A DNA stretch of 64,000 nt from Areca catechu (Eukaryota; Streptophyta; Magnoliopsida; Arecales; Arecaceae). Positions within the stretch are counted from its first letter, which is position 1; every line of letters begins with the position of its first letter. The stretch lies in the NCBI GenBank assembly GCA_021397845.1, contig CM038052.1:41500949-41564948 (forward strand), read 5' to 3'. Both the position numbers and the translations under genes were made by a program. Positions 33,232 to 44,111 of this stretch are shown here, in pieces. The notes beneath the pieces were generated by a model. The model saw nothing but the letters and a program-made list of their open reading frames with translations. It was not told where the DNA came from and searched no databases.

Positions 33232-34932
33232 ATGGCAGCCCCAATAGGTATGGGTATTGTTGAAGGTCAAGCTTCAAACCGACCCCCACTTTTTAATGGC
33301 ACAAATTACACATACTGGAAGACACGCATGCGCATATTTATACAAGCTCTTGATTACAATTTATGGAGAACAATAGTAAAAGGTCCTCATCAACCTACAA
33401 TGATGATTAATGGCATTCTCACTCCAAAAATAGAAGATGATTGGGATGAGAATGACATTAAGCAAATTGAGCTTAATGCTAAGGCAATGAACCTTTTATT
33501 TTGCTCTCTTGATCCTAGTAAATTTAATAGAATATCAAACTGTCTCTCCGCAAAGGAGATTTGGGATACACTTGAGGTTACCCATGAGGGTACACACCAA
33601 GTGAAAACCACCAAGGTTAACATGCTAATTCATACATATGAAATGTTTAAAATGGAACCTACTGAATCCATCAGTGAGATGTATACTAGGTTCACAAACA
33701 TTGTGAATGGCATGAGAAGTTTAGAAAAAATAATTTCTAACGGTGAACTTGTGAATAAACTTCTCAGGTCTCTACCAGCTTTATGGGATGCAAAGGTCAC
33801 TGCAATTGAAGAAGCAAAAGATGTCAACACTCTCCCGCTGGAACAACTGTTGGGTTCCTTGATGACTTATGAACTATCCCTCAAACAGAAGAACGGAGAG
33901 GTAGATAAAAAGAAAAAGATAATCGCGTTCAAATCTACTACCAGAGAAGACTCAAGTGAAGACTCTGAAGAGGATGATGAAGAAGATGAAACGGCTATGT
34001 TAGCAAGGAAATTTAGAAGGTTTATGAGGAAGAAGAAGTTCAATTACAAAAAGAAACCTCTGAAATGTGAGCCGAGTAAAGAAAAAGATAAGGAAAAGAA
34101 GGAGGAGCAGCCCACATGTTTTGAGTGTAAGAAGCCTGGGCATTTCAAGGTAGACTGCCCCTTGTTAAAGAAGAGCAGAAGAAAGCTAAGAAAGAAGGCC
34201 ATGATGGCAACCTAGAGTGAAAGTGAAGACTCCAGCTCTGAGGAAGAACAGCAGGAAGTAGCAAATTTCTGTCTGATGGCCGATCAAGAAGAGGTATGTT
34301 CTGAAACCGAAAATGAATTATCTTTTGATGAGCTTCATGAAATTTTTGATGAACTAGTCATAGAATTTCAAAAATTAAAGTCAAAATATAAAGACTTAAA
34401 GAAGCAAAATTTGGAACTAGCTAAAACAAACAACAACCTTTCAAATGAAAATGAATACCTTCTAATACAAAATAAAAACTTAAATGATAAGATTATGGCT
34501 CTTGAAAAAGAAAAGGATATATTTGAAAAGAAAAGTAACTTACTTTCAAATGAAAAATTGTCAAGACAAAGCAAAGAAATTTTAATAGAAAACAAAAGAT
34601 ATAAAGAAGAAATCGAAAAACTAAAATCGTTTGTTGAAAAATTTACTTACAGTTCTGAAAAATTAAATTTGCTATTAAATAACCAAAGAACAGTATTTGA
34701 CAAAGCTGGATTAGGATTCAGAACTCATAAGAAACAGAAACTCTTTAAAAATTTCTTTGTGCCTGCATCTTCATCCATTACATGCTATACTTGTGGTGTT
34801 AAAGGACATAAATCTTATATGTGCAACAAAAGAAAATTAAAAAACACTAAGAAAGTTTGGGTTCCAAAAGGAACCAATGCCACTAACCAAAAAGGACCCA
34901 AGATGGCTTGGATACCTAAAGTCTCCACTTGA
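33232..34932 (+). pseudogene. Sirevirus gag, one internal stop (copy A)
   Basis: ATG at 33232 (MAAPIGMGIVEG), 44 bp after the primer site. The gag core includes NGTNYTYWKTRMRIFIQALD, EIWDTLEVTHEGT and SISEMYTRFTNIVNGM. A lysine- and acidic-rich linker follows, then CCHC knuckle 1 (CFECKKPGHFKVDC, about 34120). An in-frame TAG lies at 34213-34215. A long coiled coil spans 34290-34690 and CCHC knuckle 2 (CYTCGVKGHKSYMC) is at about 34783. The frame ends at TGA 34930-34932. The TAG stands where copy B has TGG, so it is a nonsense mutation. The terminal TGA is also present in copy B and may be the natural gag end. Confidence 0.88.
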
Positions 34933-34938
34933 TCTTTA

Positions 34939-37900
34939 TTGCAGGTATGCCTTGCAACCAACAAGAAAAGAATGTGGTACCTTGATAGCGGTTGCTCAAG
35001 GCATATCACAGGAGATGTGGAGCAGTTCTCATCAATCACATATCAAAATGGTGGCAATGTAACTTTTGGTGATAATGGAAAGGGCAAAATTATCGGTATT
35101 GGTAAAATCCATATCATCCCTACCTCTTATATTGATAATGTTTTATAGGTTGATGGATTAAAACATAACTTGCTTAGCATTAGTCAATTCTATGACAAAA
35201 ATTTTAAAGTTGTTTTTGAATCTTCTTTGTGCATTGTTTCTAGTCTAGATAACAATGGCATTAAGTTCATCGGTCACAGGCATGGCAATATTTATATGGT
35301 TGATCTTGATGATCTCCCTATTCAGAAAGGTCAATGTCTAGTGGCAATGGAAGCCAAGATCGATGAAACTAGTTGGCTTTGGCATTGTAGACTAGGACAT
35401 GCAAGCATGCATTTAATTTCAAAACTTAGCAAAAAGAATTTAGTAAAAGATTTGCCTAAACTCAATTTTGAAAAAGATAAGATTTGCAGTGCATGTCAAC
35501 TTGGAAAACAAACAAAATCTTCTTTCAAACCTAAAGGAATAATCTCTACATCTAGACCTTTGGAATTGCTTCATATGGACCTTTTTGGGCCTACTAGAAC
35601 ATCTAGTTTGGGAGGTAAGAAGTATGGTCTAGTCATTATAGATGATTTCTCACGTTTTACTTGGATCATGTTTTTAGCACATAAAGATGAAACTTTTTCT
35701 GAATTTATTAGATTTCATAAAAGAGTTTTAAATGAAAAAGGTGTTTCAGTAATATCTTTAAGAAGTGATCATGGAACTGAATTTGAAAATGCCGATTTTA
35801 ATAAATTCTGTATTGAAAATGGAATTCATCATAATTTTTCTGTACCTAGAACACCTCAACAAAATGGGGTAGTAGAAAGAAAAAATAGAACTCTTGAAGA
35901 AATGGCACGCCCCATGCTTTATGAAAATGATTTACCTAGATACTTTTGGATGGAAGCCATAAATACTGCATGCTATATTTTAAATCGAGTTTTAATTCGA
36001 CCGATTTTAAAGAAAACCCCTTTTGAGCTTTGGAAGGGTAGAAAACCTTCAATCCGTTATTTTCATGTTTTCGGATGCCGTTGTTTCATCTTAAACAATG
36101 GTAAAGATAATCTAAGTAAATTTGATGCCAAATCAGATGAGTGAGTCTTTCTAGGATACTCCACATCTAGTAAGGCATACAGGGTCTTCAACAGAAGAAC
36201 ACTTGTTGTTGAAGAATCCATTCATGTGGTATTTGATGAAACTAACCAAAAATCTTCAAGAAAAGAAGATGTACTTTTTGATGAATCAGGTAGCAAGAAG
36301 ACTGAAGAAATAAACAACAATGAAGGACTTACCAAGGAACAGAATGATGATCAAAACACTGACAGAGATCAAGCACAAGGTGATGAAGATACATCAACTG
36401 TTGATCCTTTACCAAAAGAATAGAGGTATGCTCATGGACACCCAAAAGAACTAATTATAGGTGATCCATCTAAAGGTGTAAGTACTCGATCATCTCTTAG
36501 AAATATTTGTGATTACTTAGCTTTTGTGTCTCAAATTGAACCTAAAACTATTGAGGAAGCTGAATGTGATAGTAATTGGATAAATGCTATGCAAGATGAA
36601 CTTAATCAATTTAAAAGGAACAATGTTTGGACACTAGTGGATAGGCCTTCTAACACATCAATTATTGGCATAAAATGGGTTTTTCGAAATAAACTTGATG
36701 AAAATGGAATAGTAATTAGAAATAAAGCTAGACTAGTTGCCAAAGGATACAATTAGGAGGAAGGGATAGATTTTGATGAAACCTTTGCTCCTGTGGCTAG
36801 ACTTGAGGCAATCAGGCTATTGTTGGCTTTTTCTTGTTTCATGAATTTTAAACTATATCAAATGGATGTTAAAAGTGCCTTTTTAAATGGATTAATTGAA
36901 GAAGACGTTTATGTTGAACAACCCCTGGTTTTGAAAGTTCTGATTTTCCAAATCATGTTTATAAACTTCATAAAGCTTTATATGGATTAAAACAAGCTCC
37001 AAGAGCTTGGTATGATCGTTTAAGCTCCTTTTTGCTGAAAAATGATTTTACTAGAGGTAATGTAGATAAAACACTGTTTTTAAAGAAAAAGAATGATGAT
37101 CTCTTAGTAGTACAAATCTATGTTGATGATATAATATTTGGTGCTACTAATGAATCTCTTTGTCAAGATTTTGCAAGATTAATGCAGGCTGAGTTCGAGA
37201 TGAGCATGATGGGAGAACTGAATTTCTTCCTCAGACTCCAGATAAGGCAAACCAAAGAGGGGATCTTCATCAACCAAACAAAATACACAAGAGAAATACT
37301 CAAGAAGTTTGGGATGGAGAACACTAAGCCATTTGGTACCCCTATGAGCTCTACATGTAGACTTGACAAGGACGAATCATGTAAGTCAATAGACCAAAAA
37401 TTATATCGTGGCATGATTGGTTCATTGTTATATCTTACTGCCAGTAGGCCAGATATCATGTTTAGTGTCTATATGTGTGCTAGATATCAGTCCAATCCTA
37501 AAGAGTCTCATCTTTTGGCTGTTAAACACATACTTAGATATCTATCTTGCTCAATTGAAATTGGTTTATGGTACTCTAGAGATTCTTCATTTGATTTAAT
37601 TGCTTATTCTGATGTTGATTTTGCTGGGTGTAAACTTGATCGTAAAAGTACTAGTGGAACCTGTCAGTTTCTTGGAGTAAATTTGATCTCCTGGAGTAGC
37701 AAGAAACAGAACTCAGTTGCTCTATCTATGGCGGAAGCCGAATATATAACAGCTGGGAGCTGTTGTGCTCAAATCCTCTGGATCAAACAACAACTCGAAG
37801 ATTTTGGCATTAAACTAACTAAGACACCCATAAGATGTGACAATACTAGTGCAATCAACCTATCTAAAAATCCTGTGCAACATTTAAGAAGTAAACACAT

Positions 37901-38066
37901 TGAAATAAGACATCATTTCATAAGAGATCATGTACAAAACTCTAATGTAATTCTTGATTTTGTTTGTACTAATGATCAGTTAGCTGATGTGTTTACAAAG
38001 CCTTTTAGTGAGGATAGGTTCTGTCTGATTAGAAGAGAGTTAGGTGTCATTGATCCTTTCTCCTAA
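34939..38066 (+). pseudogene. Sirevirus pol: PR, IN, RT, RNase H, broken (copy A)
   Basis: Domains in copia order: protease (MWYLDSGCSRHITGD, about 34975), GAG-pre-integrase (WHCRLGHASMHLISKL, CSACQLGKQ), and integrase core (LLHMDLFGPT, SLRSDHGTEFEN, PQQNGVVERKNRTLEEMAR). RT follows (IKWVFRNKLDE, YQMDVKSAFLNG, IYVDDIIFGA), then RNase H (CKLDRKSTSGTCQF, AEAEYITAGSCCAQILWIKQQ, KHIEIRHHFIRDHV). Breaks are in-frame stops at 35146-35148, 36142-36144, 36421-36423 and 36754-36756, and a one-base loss near 36925 that shifts the frame; the rest reads from 37032 to TAA 38066. Catalytic motifs themselves look preserved, so decay is recent. Confidence 0.92.
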
Positions 38067-38995
38067 GAACTCTCTTAGTATCATCTTCACCTAAATCCTA
38101 AAGTTCAAAACCTATTGTTTAAAAACCCCAAAAATTTGTCAAAATTTTTCCTATTTTTTCTGGATTTTCTTGAATTTTTGGCCAAGTGTCGACACTTGGA
38201 AAGTGTCAAGTGTCGACACCTGACCAAGTGTCGACACTTGACAAATCTGAAGTGTTGACACTTGCGAATCTGAACTGTTTTTATTCGGACCGAACGGTGA
38301 TTTTTTGAAAACTTCTTCCCTCCTGATTTATTGGAATAGTGGTCCCCCCTGTCCAAATCCATCCTTTCACCCCTCAATCCTTCACAAATCAGATATTTCT
38401 CCTTTCTAATTTCATTTTATTTTTCTTTATTTTTTAATTTTATTATTTTTGAACCAAACAACCGTGTTTTGGGTTTTTTGAATATTTTTCTTGAATCTAA
38501 CCGGATTTTTGCGTGTTTTAGTGAATTTCTAAAACTCCATTCGAGGGAATAATGTTTTAGATTTGTTTTTCTCGGATTTCCCTCATCTTTTGGACGTTTT
38601 TCAACCCTTTTTGCAAAAATCACTGTTTCATCAATTTTGGGCAAAATAAATTGGGTTTTCATCTAATTTAAACGTACTAAATCCATCTATTGATGACTTA
38701 GAAAGGTTTTTCGTGATACATTTGTAACATTTTTGCCTATTTGCTAAAACCCTAAGTGATTAAAACCCAAATCCCATGGTTTTTGATTTTTAGACCTTAC
38801 AAAAAATTATTTTTCCAAAGATTCAAATGTGTTCTACCTAACAAAAAAAATTTTTACAAATTTTGCTTAAAAATTTTGTCATTTGATCAAAATTTATTGA
38901 TTCTGGTTTTCGAAACCTATCTGAACTCTAATCTCAACCTATGGCCAGTCCTTTGTTCTAAACCCTTCTTCATTCTTCCTGGTCAGTTGGCTGTA
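38067..38995 (+). other. Pol-ORF3 spacer of Sirevirus A
   Basis: A 0.93 kb AT-rich spacer without a supported gene. Its notable content is a group of LTR-type palindromes at 38182-38264. An ORF opening at 38756 runs into the third ORF in the same frame, but its N-terminal 80 codons are low-complexity and not conserved in copy B. Confidence 0.65.
38182..38264. repeat. LTR-type palindromes inside the element (pol-ORF3 spacer, copy A)
   Basis: Four copies in 83 bp: CCAAGTGTCGACACTTGG (perfect 18-bp palindrome), TCAAGTGTCGACACCTGA, CCAAGTGTCGACACTTGA and a mutated GAAGTGTTGACACTTGC. This is the same motif as the LTR cluster, about 5 kb from either LTR. Confidence 0.92.
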
Positions 38996-40570
38996 ATGGG
39001 TCCTAGGAAGAGACTTGCAGTTAGGGCGAGGCCTAGTCAGGGTACTGAGAAGAGGTCGAAGGCCAGATTTGATCCTGCACAGCCGAGCAGTTTAGCCACT
39101 CCGAGCTCCCCCCCTGCAGAGAGGATGGCAGGGAAGTCTGTAGCTTCAGGAAGGAGAGTTGATCTACAGTGTTTCGACAGGCACCACTTTGGCATTAGGG
39201 AGATACTCACAGATGCAGGACTAGTACCTTTCTGCACCATGCAGGAGAGATACTATCCTCACCTAGTAAGGGAGTTCTACGGTGCACTGGACTGTCGATG
39301 ACTTTTATGGATGACATCCGTCAGGGGTATACAGATCTCTTTGACTTATGAGCTGCTGAGCTGAGTATGGGAGATACCTCGGAGAGGAGTCTGTGCATTT
39401 TCTGTTGATGATAGAGAGGCAGCCTTCAGGTGCATCCTTGAGCGAGAGGATGTTCGCGGTATTTCAGTGGTTACCGCGAACCAGTTATTACTAGAGATGC
39501 ACCTGCTGCACCATATTACTGCACGGATCCTTCTACCGAAGACTGGCAGATTCGATTTCATCACCGAGAGAGAGCTGATGGTGATGACCAGTCTGATCGA
39601 GAGGAGACAGATTGATATACCCACCTTGATGCTATCACAGATGCATGATGCTGCCACTCAGCGCCGACACTGTTTGCCATACGGCATGGCACTGACCTGT
39701 CTTTTCAGAGCTTGTGGAGTATCATTGGAGGGGGAGATCCCCAAAGAGATACTACACACGGATGTGTACGATAAGAGGTCACTGCACCGGATGGGATTCA
39801 GGATGGTTGGAGGTCGATGGGTTCGGAGAGAGTCTGGCCAGGAGCCAGATGAGAAGGATGAGATTCGAGAGGCTGAGGCTGGACCATCTGAGCCAGCAGT
39901 TCTTCCTCCAGTAGATGTACCATCGATACAGGCAGAGCACCTGTCTCCTGACGCTTCAGCTCCTCCACCACCATCTACCGGATTATCTTTTGAGGAGAAT
40001 GCCAGAGCACAGTTCTCACAGATCAGAGGTGAGGTGACTCAGCTGCGTAGCGAGGTCGAGCTTCTACGAGCACAGACTATCTCGGAGCATGCTGAGATTC
40101 GCAGATCCATGGAGGAGGGATTTACTCGCTTTGAAAGTCTGCTCAGATCATATATACCTCCTGCAGCACCTGCACTTGCTCGATCTGACGATGATGATGA
40201 TGATGGCGACGATCACCAGAGCGACCATGCTGATTATGCTGAGGGTGGGGATCAGGATGTTGACCAAGCCACAGAGGTAGTGGGCACTGACAGCGACAGT
40301 GTAGGCGGAGCCGATGCTTATGAGGTGGTCAGTCGAGATCCTCCTACTACACCTGCTCCTTCTACTGTATTGGTTGACCTCACACCGGATCCTATTGCAC
40401 AAGCTGATCGTCTTTCACCTCCTTCTACTAGATCTTCTAGGGTTGTACCCGCATTTGGTCCTGCCGGCCGCACCAGGAGTCTTAGAGCTTTAGCACCTCC
40501 TAGGGCTTTAGCCACCAGATCTAGGATTAGTGCACCTTTCAGTCTTGATGTTCCATCTGATGAGGATTAG
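38996..40570 (+). pseudogene. Sirevirus third ORF (525 codons), two stops (copy A)
   Basis: ATG at 38996 (MGPRKRLAVRARPSQGT) starts a basic N-terminus. The conserved 'putative plant transposon protein'-like domain follows (residues ~60-290: RRVDLQCFDRHHFG, YYPHLVREFYGALDCR, HHITARILLPKTGRFDF, LPYGMALTCLFRACGV, HTDVYDKRSLHRMG). A coiled coil at ~340-380 is next (EVTQLRSEVELLRAQTISEH), then a DDDDDG acidic patch and a Pro/Ser/Thr-rich tail ending PSDED. In-frame stops are TGA at 39299-39301 and 39362-39364; otherwise the frame is open to TAG 40568-40570. It occupies the position of the env-like gene of SIRE1. I see no signal peptide or clear transmembrane helix, so an envelope role is not supported by the sequence. 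Confidence 0.85.
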
Positions 40571-40672
40571 CCTCACAGATGTCTGTCTCAGATCTTATTT
40601 TGTATATTTGATACTTATTTGACTCTGATGATATATGTATGTTTCAGCTCTTTTATACTGAAAATTTATCTC

Positions 40673-40675
<3 letters not shown>

Positions 40676-40712
<37 letters not shown>
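40676..40712. repeat. (AT)n(GT)n microsatellite
   Basis: About 20 bp of AT repeats followed by GTGTGTGTGTGTGTG, downstream of the third ORF of copy A. Copy E has a shorter AT run at the equivalent place (about 1531-1544). Confidence 0.9.
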
Positions 40713-40889
40713 TTTTGTTCAGTACTCTATTATCTTGAAAATTTTGTGCTTCAGTTTATTATTCTTTGGCTCTGATACTCTTTATAATGGTATATTTTAA
40801 CTCTGATACTCTTTGAAACTAGCATAATTTCAACTCCAATATCTATGTTATTTGTTTCTCTACTATCTTTTTGTATCCATGCTCATTGT

Positions 40890-41212
40890 GAGGGGGAGGT
40901 TATTTCCCTTTCTTATGATTGACAAAAAGGGGGAGAACAAGTAATGATTTTGATTTTAGGGAGAACAAGTAATGATTTTGATTTTATTGAGAAAAAGGTG
41001 TATTGTATTGATTATATTGATTTCACCTTGCAAGAATCTTTGAAGTTTACCTTAATAAGAAGTATCTAATTAAGGGGGAGATTGTTTCCTCCTATCTATA
41101 AAGTTGTTGCCTCTATTGTGACAAAAATTCAGATTTATAAGTTAAATGGTTAAAATTTGAACTATATTGCCTCTTTTTCTCAAGGTTTTGTCATCATCAA
41201 AAAGGGGGAGAT
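40890..41212 (+). other. Multiple polypurine tracts (mPPT), Sirevirus A
   Basis: Tracts at 40890-40899 (GAGGGGGAGG), 40924-40935 (AAAAAGGGGGAG), 41072-41082 (AAGGGGGAGAT) and 41199-41212 (AAAAAGGGGGAGAT). The last abuts the 3' LTR. The first three recur at matching places in copy E. Confidence 0.93.
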
Positions 41213-42609
41213 TGTTGGCTCCACCCAGTGATTTTGATGAATAACAAAACATTGAGTGCATATTGTATTCTAACGATGATTTCAAGTTGTGAGTTTTCAG
41301 GAAGAAAGCACCTCAAAATTCCAAAAATTTATGGTGTATGGCACGCAATGGCACGGAGCAATTTGCACATATCCGGGCATCCACTTCATTGAAAAAGGGC
41401 ATATAATTGTTCAACTATTATGTGTTAATATATTCAAGAATTTTATTTTTGTTTTCGAGGCATTTACACTTGAATCTGGATGTTTTCAGTCTCAAGTGTC
41501 GACACCTGGACAGTCAAGTGTCGACACTTCAGCATTTGGCACGGACAAAAATCCTTAGCACGCCAAGTGTCGACACCTATATTCAAGTGTCGACACCAAG
41601 TGTCGACACTTAGGTTCCAAGTGTCGACTCAAGGCCTGAGATTTTTGAAAATACAGAACTTTGTTGTTTCAAGGATTTTTGTGTCAAGTGTCGACACCAA
41701 GTGTCGACACTTAGGTTCCAAGTATCGACTCAAGGCCTGAGATTTTTGAAAATACAGAACTTTGTTGTTTCAAGGATTTTTGTGTCAAGTGTCGACACCT
41801 GTGCATCAAGTGTCGACACTTGAATGTTCAAGTGTCGACACTTGAATGTTCAAGTGTCGACTCCCAGAAATCAAGTGTCGACACCTGACAGCCAAGTGTC
41901 GACACCTGACAGCCAAGTGTCGACACTTGCAGCTTGACAGCTCTAACGAATCTATTTTTCTGGCTTGCAGAAGTTGGTTTTCAAGCTCCAAACGGCTATT
42001 TCCAATGCTCCAATGGTCACAAACCATTTTAGAAGGTTTTTGATGTATTTAATCTCCACCAACCTCATTTTAAAAGAAGAGAAGACAAGAAAACAAGAGA
42101 AAAACAAGAGAGAAGTCTATTCAAGAGCATTCAAGTCCACTCAAAAGCCATAAAGCCAATATTCTCTCCAAACTTCAAATCAGATTTCATTGAAAAGCCT
42201 ACAAGCTCAACCTCACTTCATTCCAAAAAGAGGCATCTTGAAGAAGAGTGAAGACAAAGCATCCTTTGTTGTAGTTTGTTGGTGAGCCTAGGTGACAAAA
42301 CCAACTTAGGTTTTGACTTGTGAGCCTTGTGAAAAACAAGTCAACTGTAATCTGGTGTGGATTATATTGGAATTCCCAAGGGTGGCTTGGGAAGTGGATG
42401 TAGGTGCTAGGTTTGCACCGAACCACTATAAACTTTGTGTTTGTGTGTGATTGCTCTTTTCCTCTCGTATTCTTTAATTAATTGCTATCATCTTACATCT
42501 AATTTATTATTGCTCACAAGCACCACTAGACCTTCATTTTATTGTGTTAAATTTTTTAAAAGACCCAATTCAAACCCCCCCCCCTCTTGGGCTCCATTTC
42601 TGGGCAACA
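41213..42609 (+). repeat. 3' LTR of Sirevirus A
   Basis: 1397 bp from TGTTGGCTCC to GGGCAACA. It differs from the 5' LTR by scattered substitutions, by a tandem duplication of about 101 bp (41585-41685 and 41686-41786) whose ends lie in palindrome repeats, by one extra palindrome unit near 41830, and by loss of sequence near 42265. The palindrome cluster spans 41492-41929. Confidence 0.96.
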
Positions 42610-43926
42610 CACGTTCTAGAGTTCAAATTTTTCTTGACCGATAAGGCCTTGTATGATGTGGACATTAGCCTGGTCGATCCTTACAGTATGTCCAATCACT
42701 TTAGATTTTTTTTCTTGTTCTTATATATTTATTGGTTTCACCGATCACTTAATCACTATTTAGATCTTTTGTTAGTGGAGATGAAGATTGGTCTAGATAG
42801 ACTCCAAAAGGAAGCATCTAAAAGGAAGAGATCGAATGTTGTCAAAGAGGCCAAGAAGAAAAGACTCAGTGAACCATCACTACTGATGTCTTCACTAAGT
42901 TTCTAGCATCAGAGGGCAACTGATCTCTCACTCCAACAAAGGCAACGATTCCCATTCCTTCGATAACTAGTCCAACCAGGTTATCAAATGCTATCTAACC
43001 ACCTCCGGTAGTCAGCCGACCATGTCATCGAAAACCGTCAAACCACATCTCACTATCACTGTCGAACAGTCCTCGAGTGCTCAAGAGGAACATATTATTC
43101 TAGAGAAGAGATTGAGGACAAGCAATGCTGGTCATAGGAGTTAAGGCTCGCTCAAGAGCTACTGGAGATGATTCTCCTTCCTATTGATAGAGCAGAGTAA
43201 GAAGCATATACACTCTTCCAAGTTCTTAGCGACAACTATCTTGGAATTTTTCAAGTAGCTATCTCATTATTTGGCTATTTCTTTTTTCTTTTTCTACTTC
43301 TTTTTCCTTTATTCTAAATTAATCCTTTTACTTCTTTTTCTAGCTTCTCTCTAATGTTAGTCATCTTAGGAACTTCCTTATCATATATGATGAGATAAGG
43401 AATGACTTATAGAGGAGGTTGTCGATGGCCAAGGAAGAAGCAAAGAAGGTAGCCTATCAGTTTGAAGTGTCGATGCCTAGGGAAAGATTGCTGAGACTTG
43501 GGCTAGCGCTCCTGAGGCATGGGCCAATACCGTTGAGGCCCAGAAGACTGAATTAGAGGTTGCAACCTCTATTGAAATAAACCATTTGAAGGTTGCCCTC
43601 CCTGATGCTAATAAGGAGATTGAAATAAATTAGGCTTCCATCCAAAAGCTTTGAGAGGAGGAGAGGTTGGATAAGGAGATTGAAGAAACAAAGAAGAAGG
43701 CTATTGAAGAGCATAAATCATCCGAGGAGTTTTTAGATAACATTGCTAAGGGATCACTAAGTGCTTTTCATGAGGGATTTAGGGATTACCAGAACAAGGT
43801 TAGGAAACTTTTTCTAACCATTGATACTACTCTCCTTATTCCAAGTGTCATCAACCTAATAGTAGGGGAAGAAATGGAGATGCAAGATGCTGATGCATCA
43901 GTTGAAGCCCCTTTACCGACATTTTA
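42610..43926 (+). pseudogene. Tat antisense extra ORF, 3' part
   Basis: Continues the ORF split at 31698. Text includes VLEFKFFLTDKALYDVDISLVDPYSMS at 42618-42700 and a basic segment DRLQKEASKRKRSNVVKEAKKKR. Long coiled-coil regions follow (AKEEAKKVAYQFEV near 43430; IEETKKKAIEEHKSSEEFLDN at 43676), and the end is an acidic tail near 43926. Pyrimidine-rich tracts ending in TAG near 42690-42770 and 43250-43350 look like introns (GTATGTCC...GTTAG for the first), so it was probably a spliced gene. Stops are present. Confidence 0.6.
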
Positions 43927-44105
43927 AAGGCCATAACCACTATTGAGGCACTGGAAGCACCTATGGATGCCTAGCCAGAAGCTCTAACTGATCAGGCAAT
44001 GGAAGAATGAAGGCTTTTAGACTTTATTTTTATTTTTCTTCCGGTACTTTTGTTTCTCCCATTAGGAATTTGAAAAACATTGTCCTTGTAAAAGATATTT
44101 GAAGT

Positions 44106-44111
44106 AATAAA
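44106..44111 (+). terminator. Poly(A) signal AATAAA after the antisense Tat ORF
   Basis: AATAAA follows a TTGTAAAAGATATTTGAAG upstream U-rich/TGTA-like stretch, 180 bp after the end of the ORF. Sequence and distance fit a plant 3' end. Confidence 0.45.

Larger units (their letters stand above)
31699..42609 (+). mobile_element. Sirevirus-type Ty1/copia element, complete (copy A)
   Basis: LTRs at 31699-33174 and 41213-42609, perfect 5-bp TSD CACGT (31694-31698 and 42610-42614), and a tRNA-iMet primer site. Gag-pol runs in copia order (PR-IN-RT-RNase H), followed by a 1.5 kb third ORF and a polypurine-tract cluster. It is inserted in the antisense Tat ORF. Damage is moderate: a handful of in-frame stops and one single-base deletion in RT. 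Size, mPPT cluster, third ORF and twin-knuckle gag identify the Sirevirus (SIRE/Maximus) lineage. Confidence 0.97.

Noticed and set aside
38756..38995. N-terminal extension of the copy A third ORF to ATG 38756
   Set aside because: The extension is Phe/Lys/Leu-rich AT-text without a counterpart in copy B, whose ORF starts with the equivalent basic segment; ATG 38996 is the better start.
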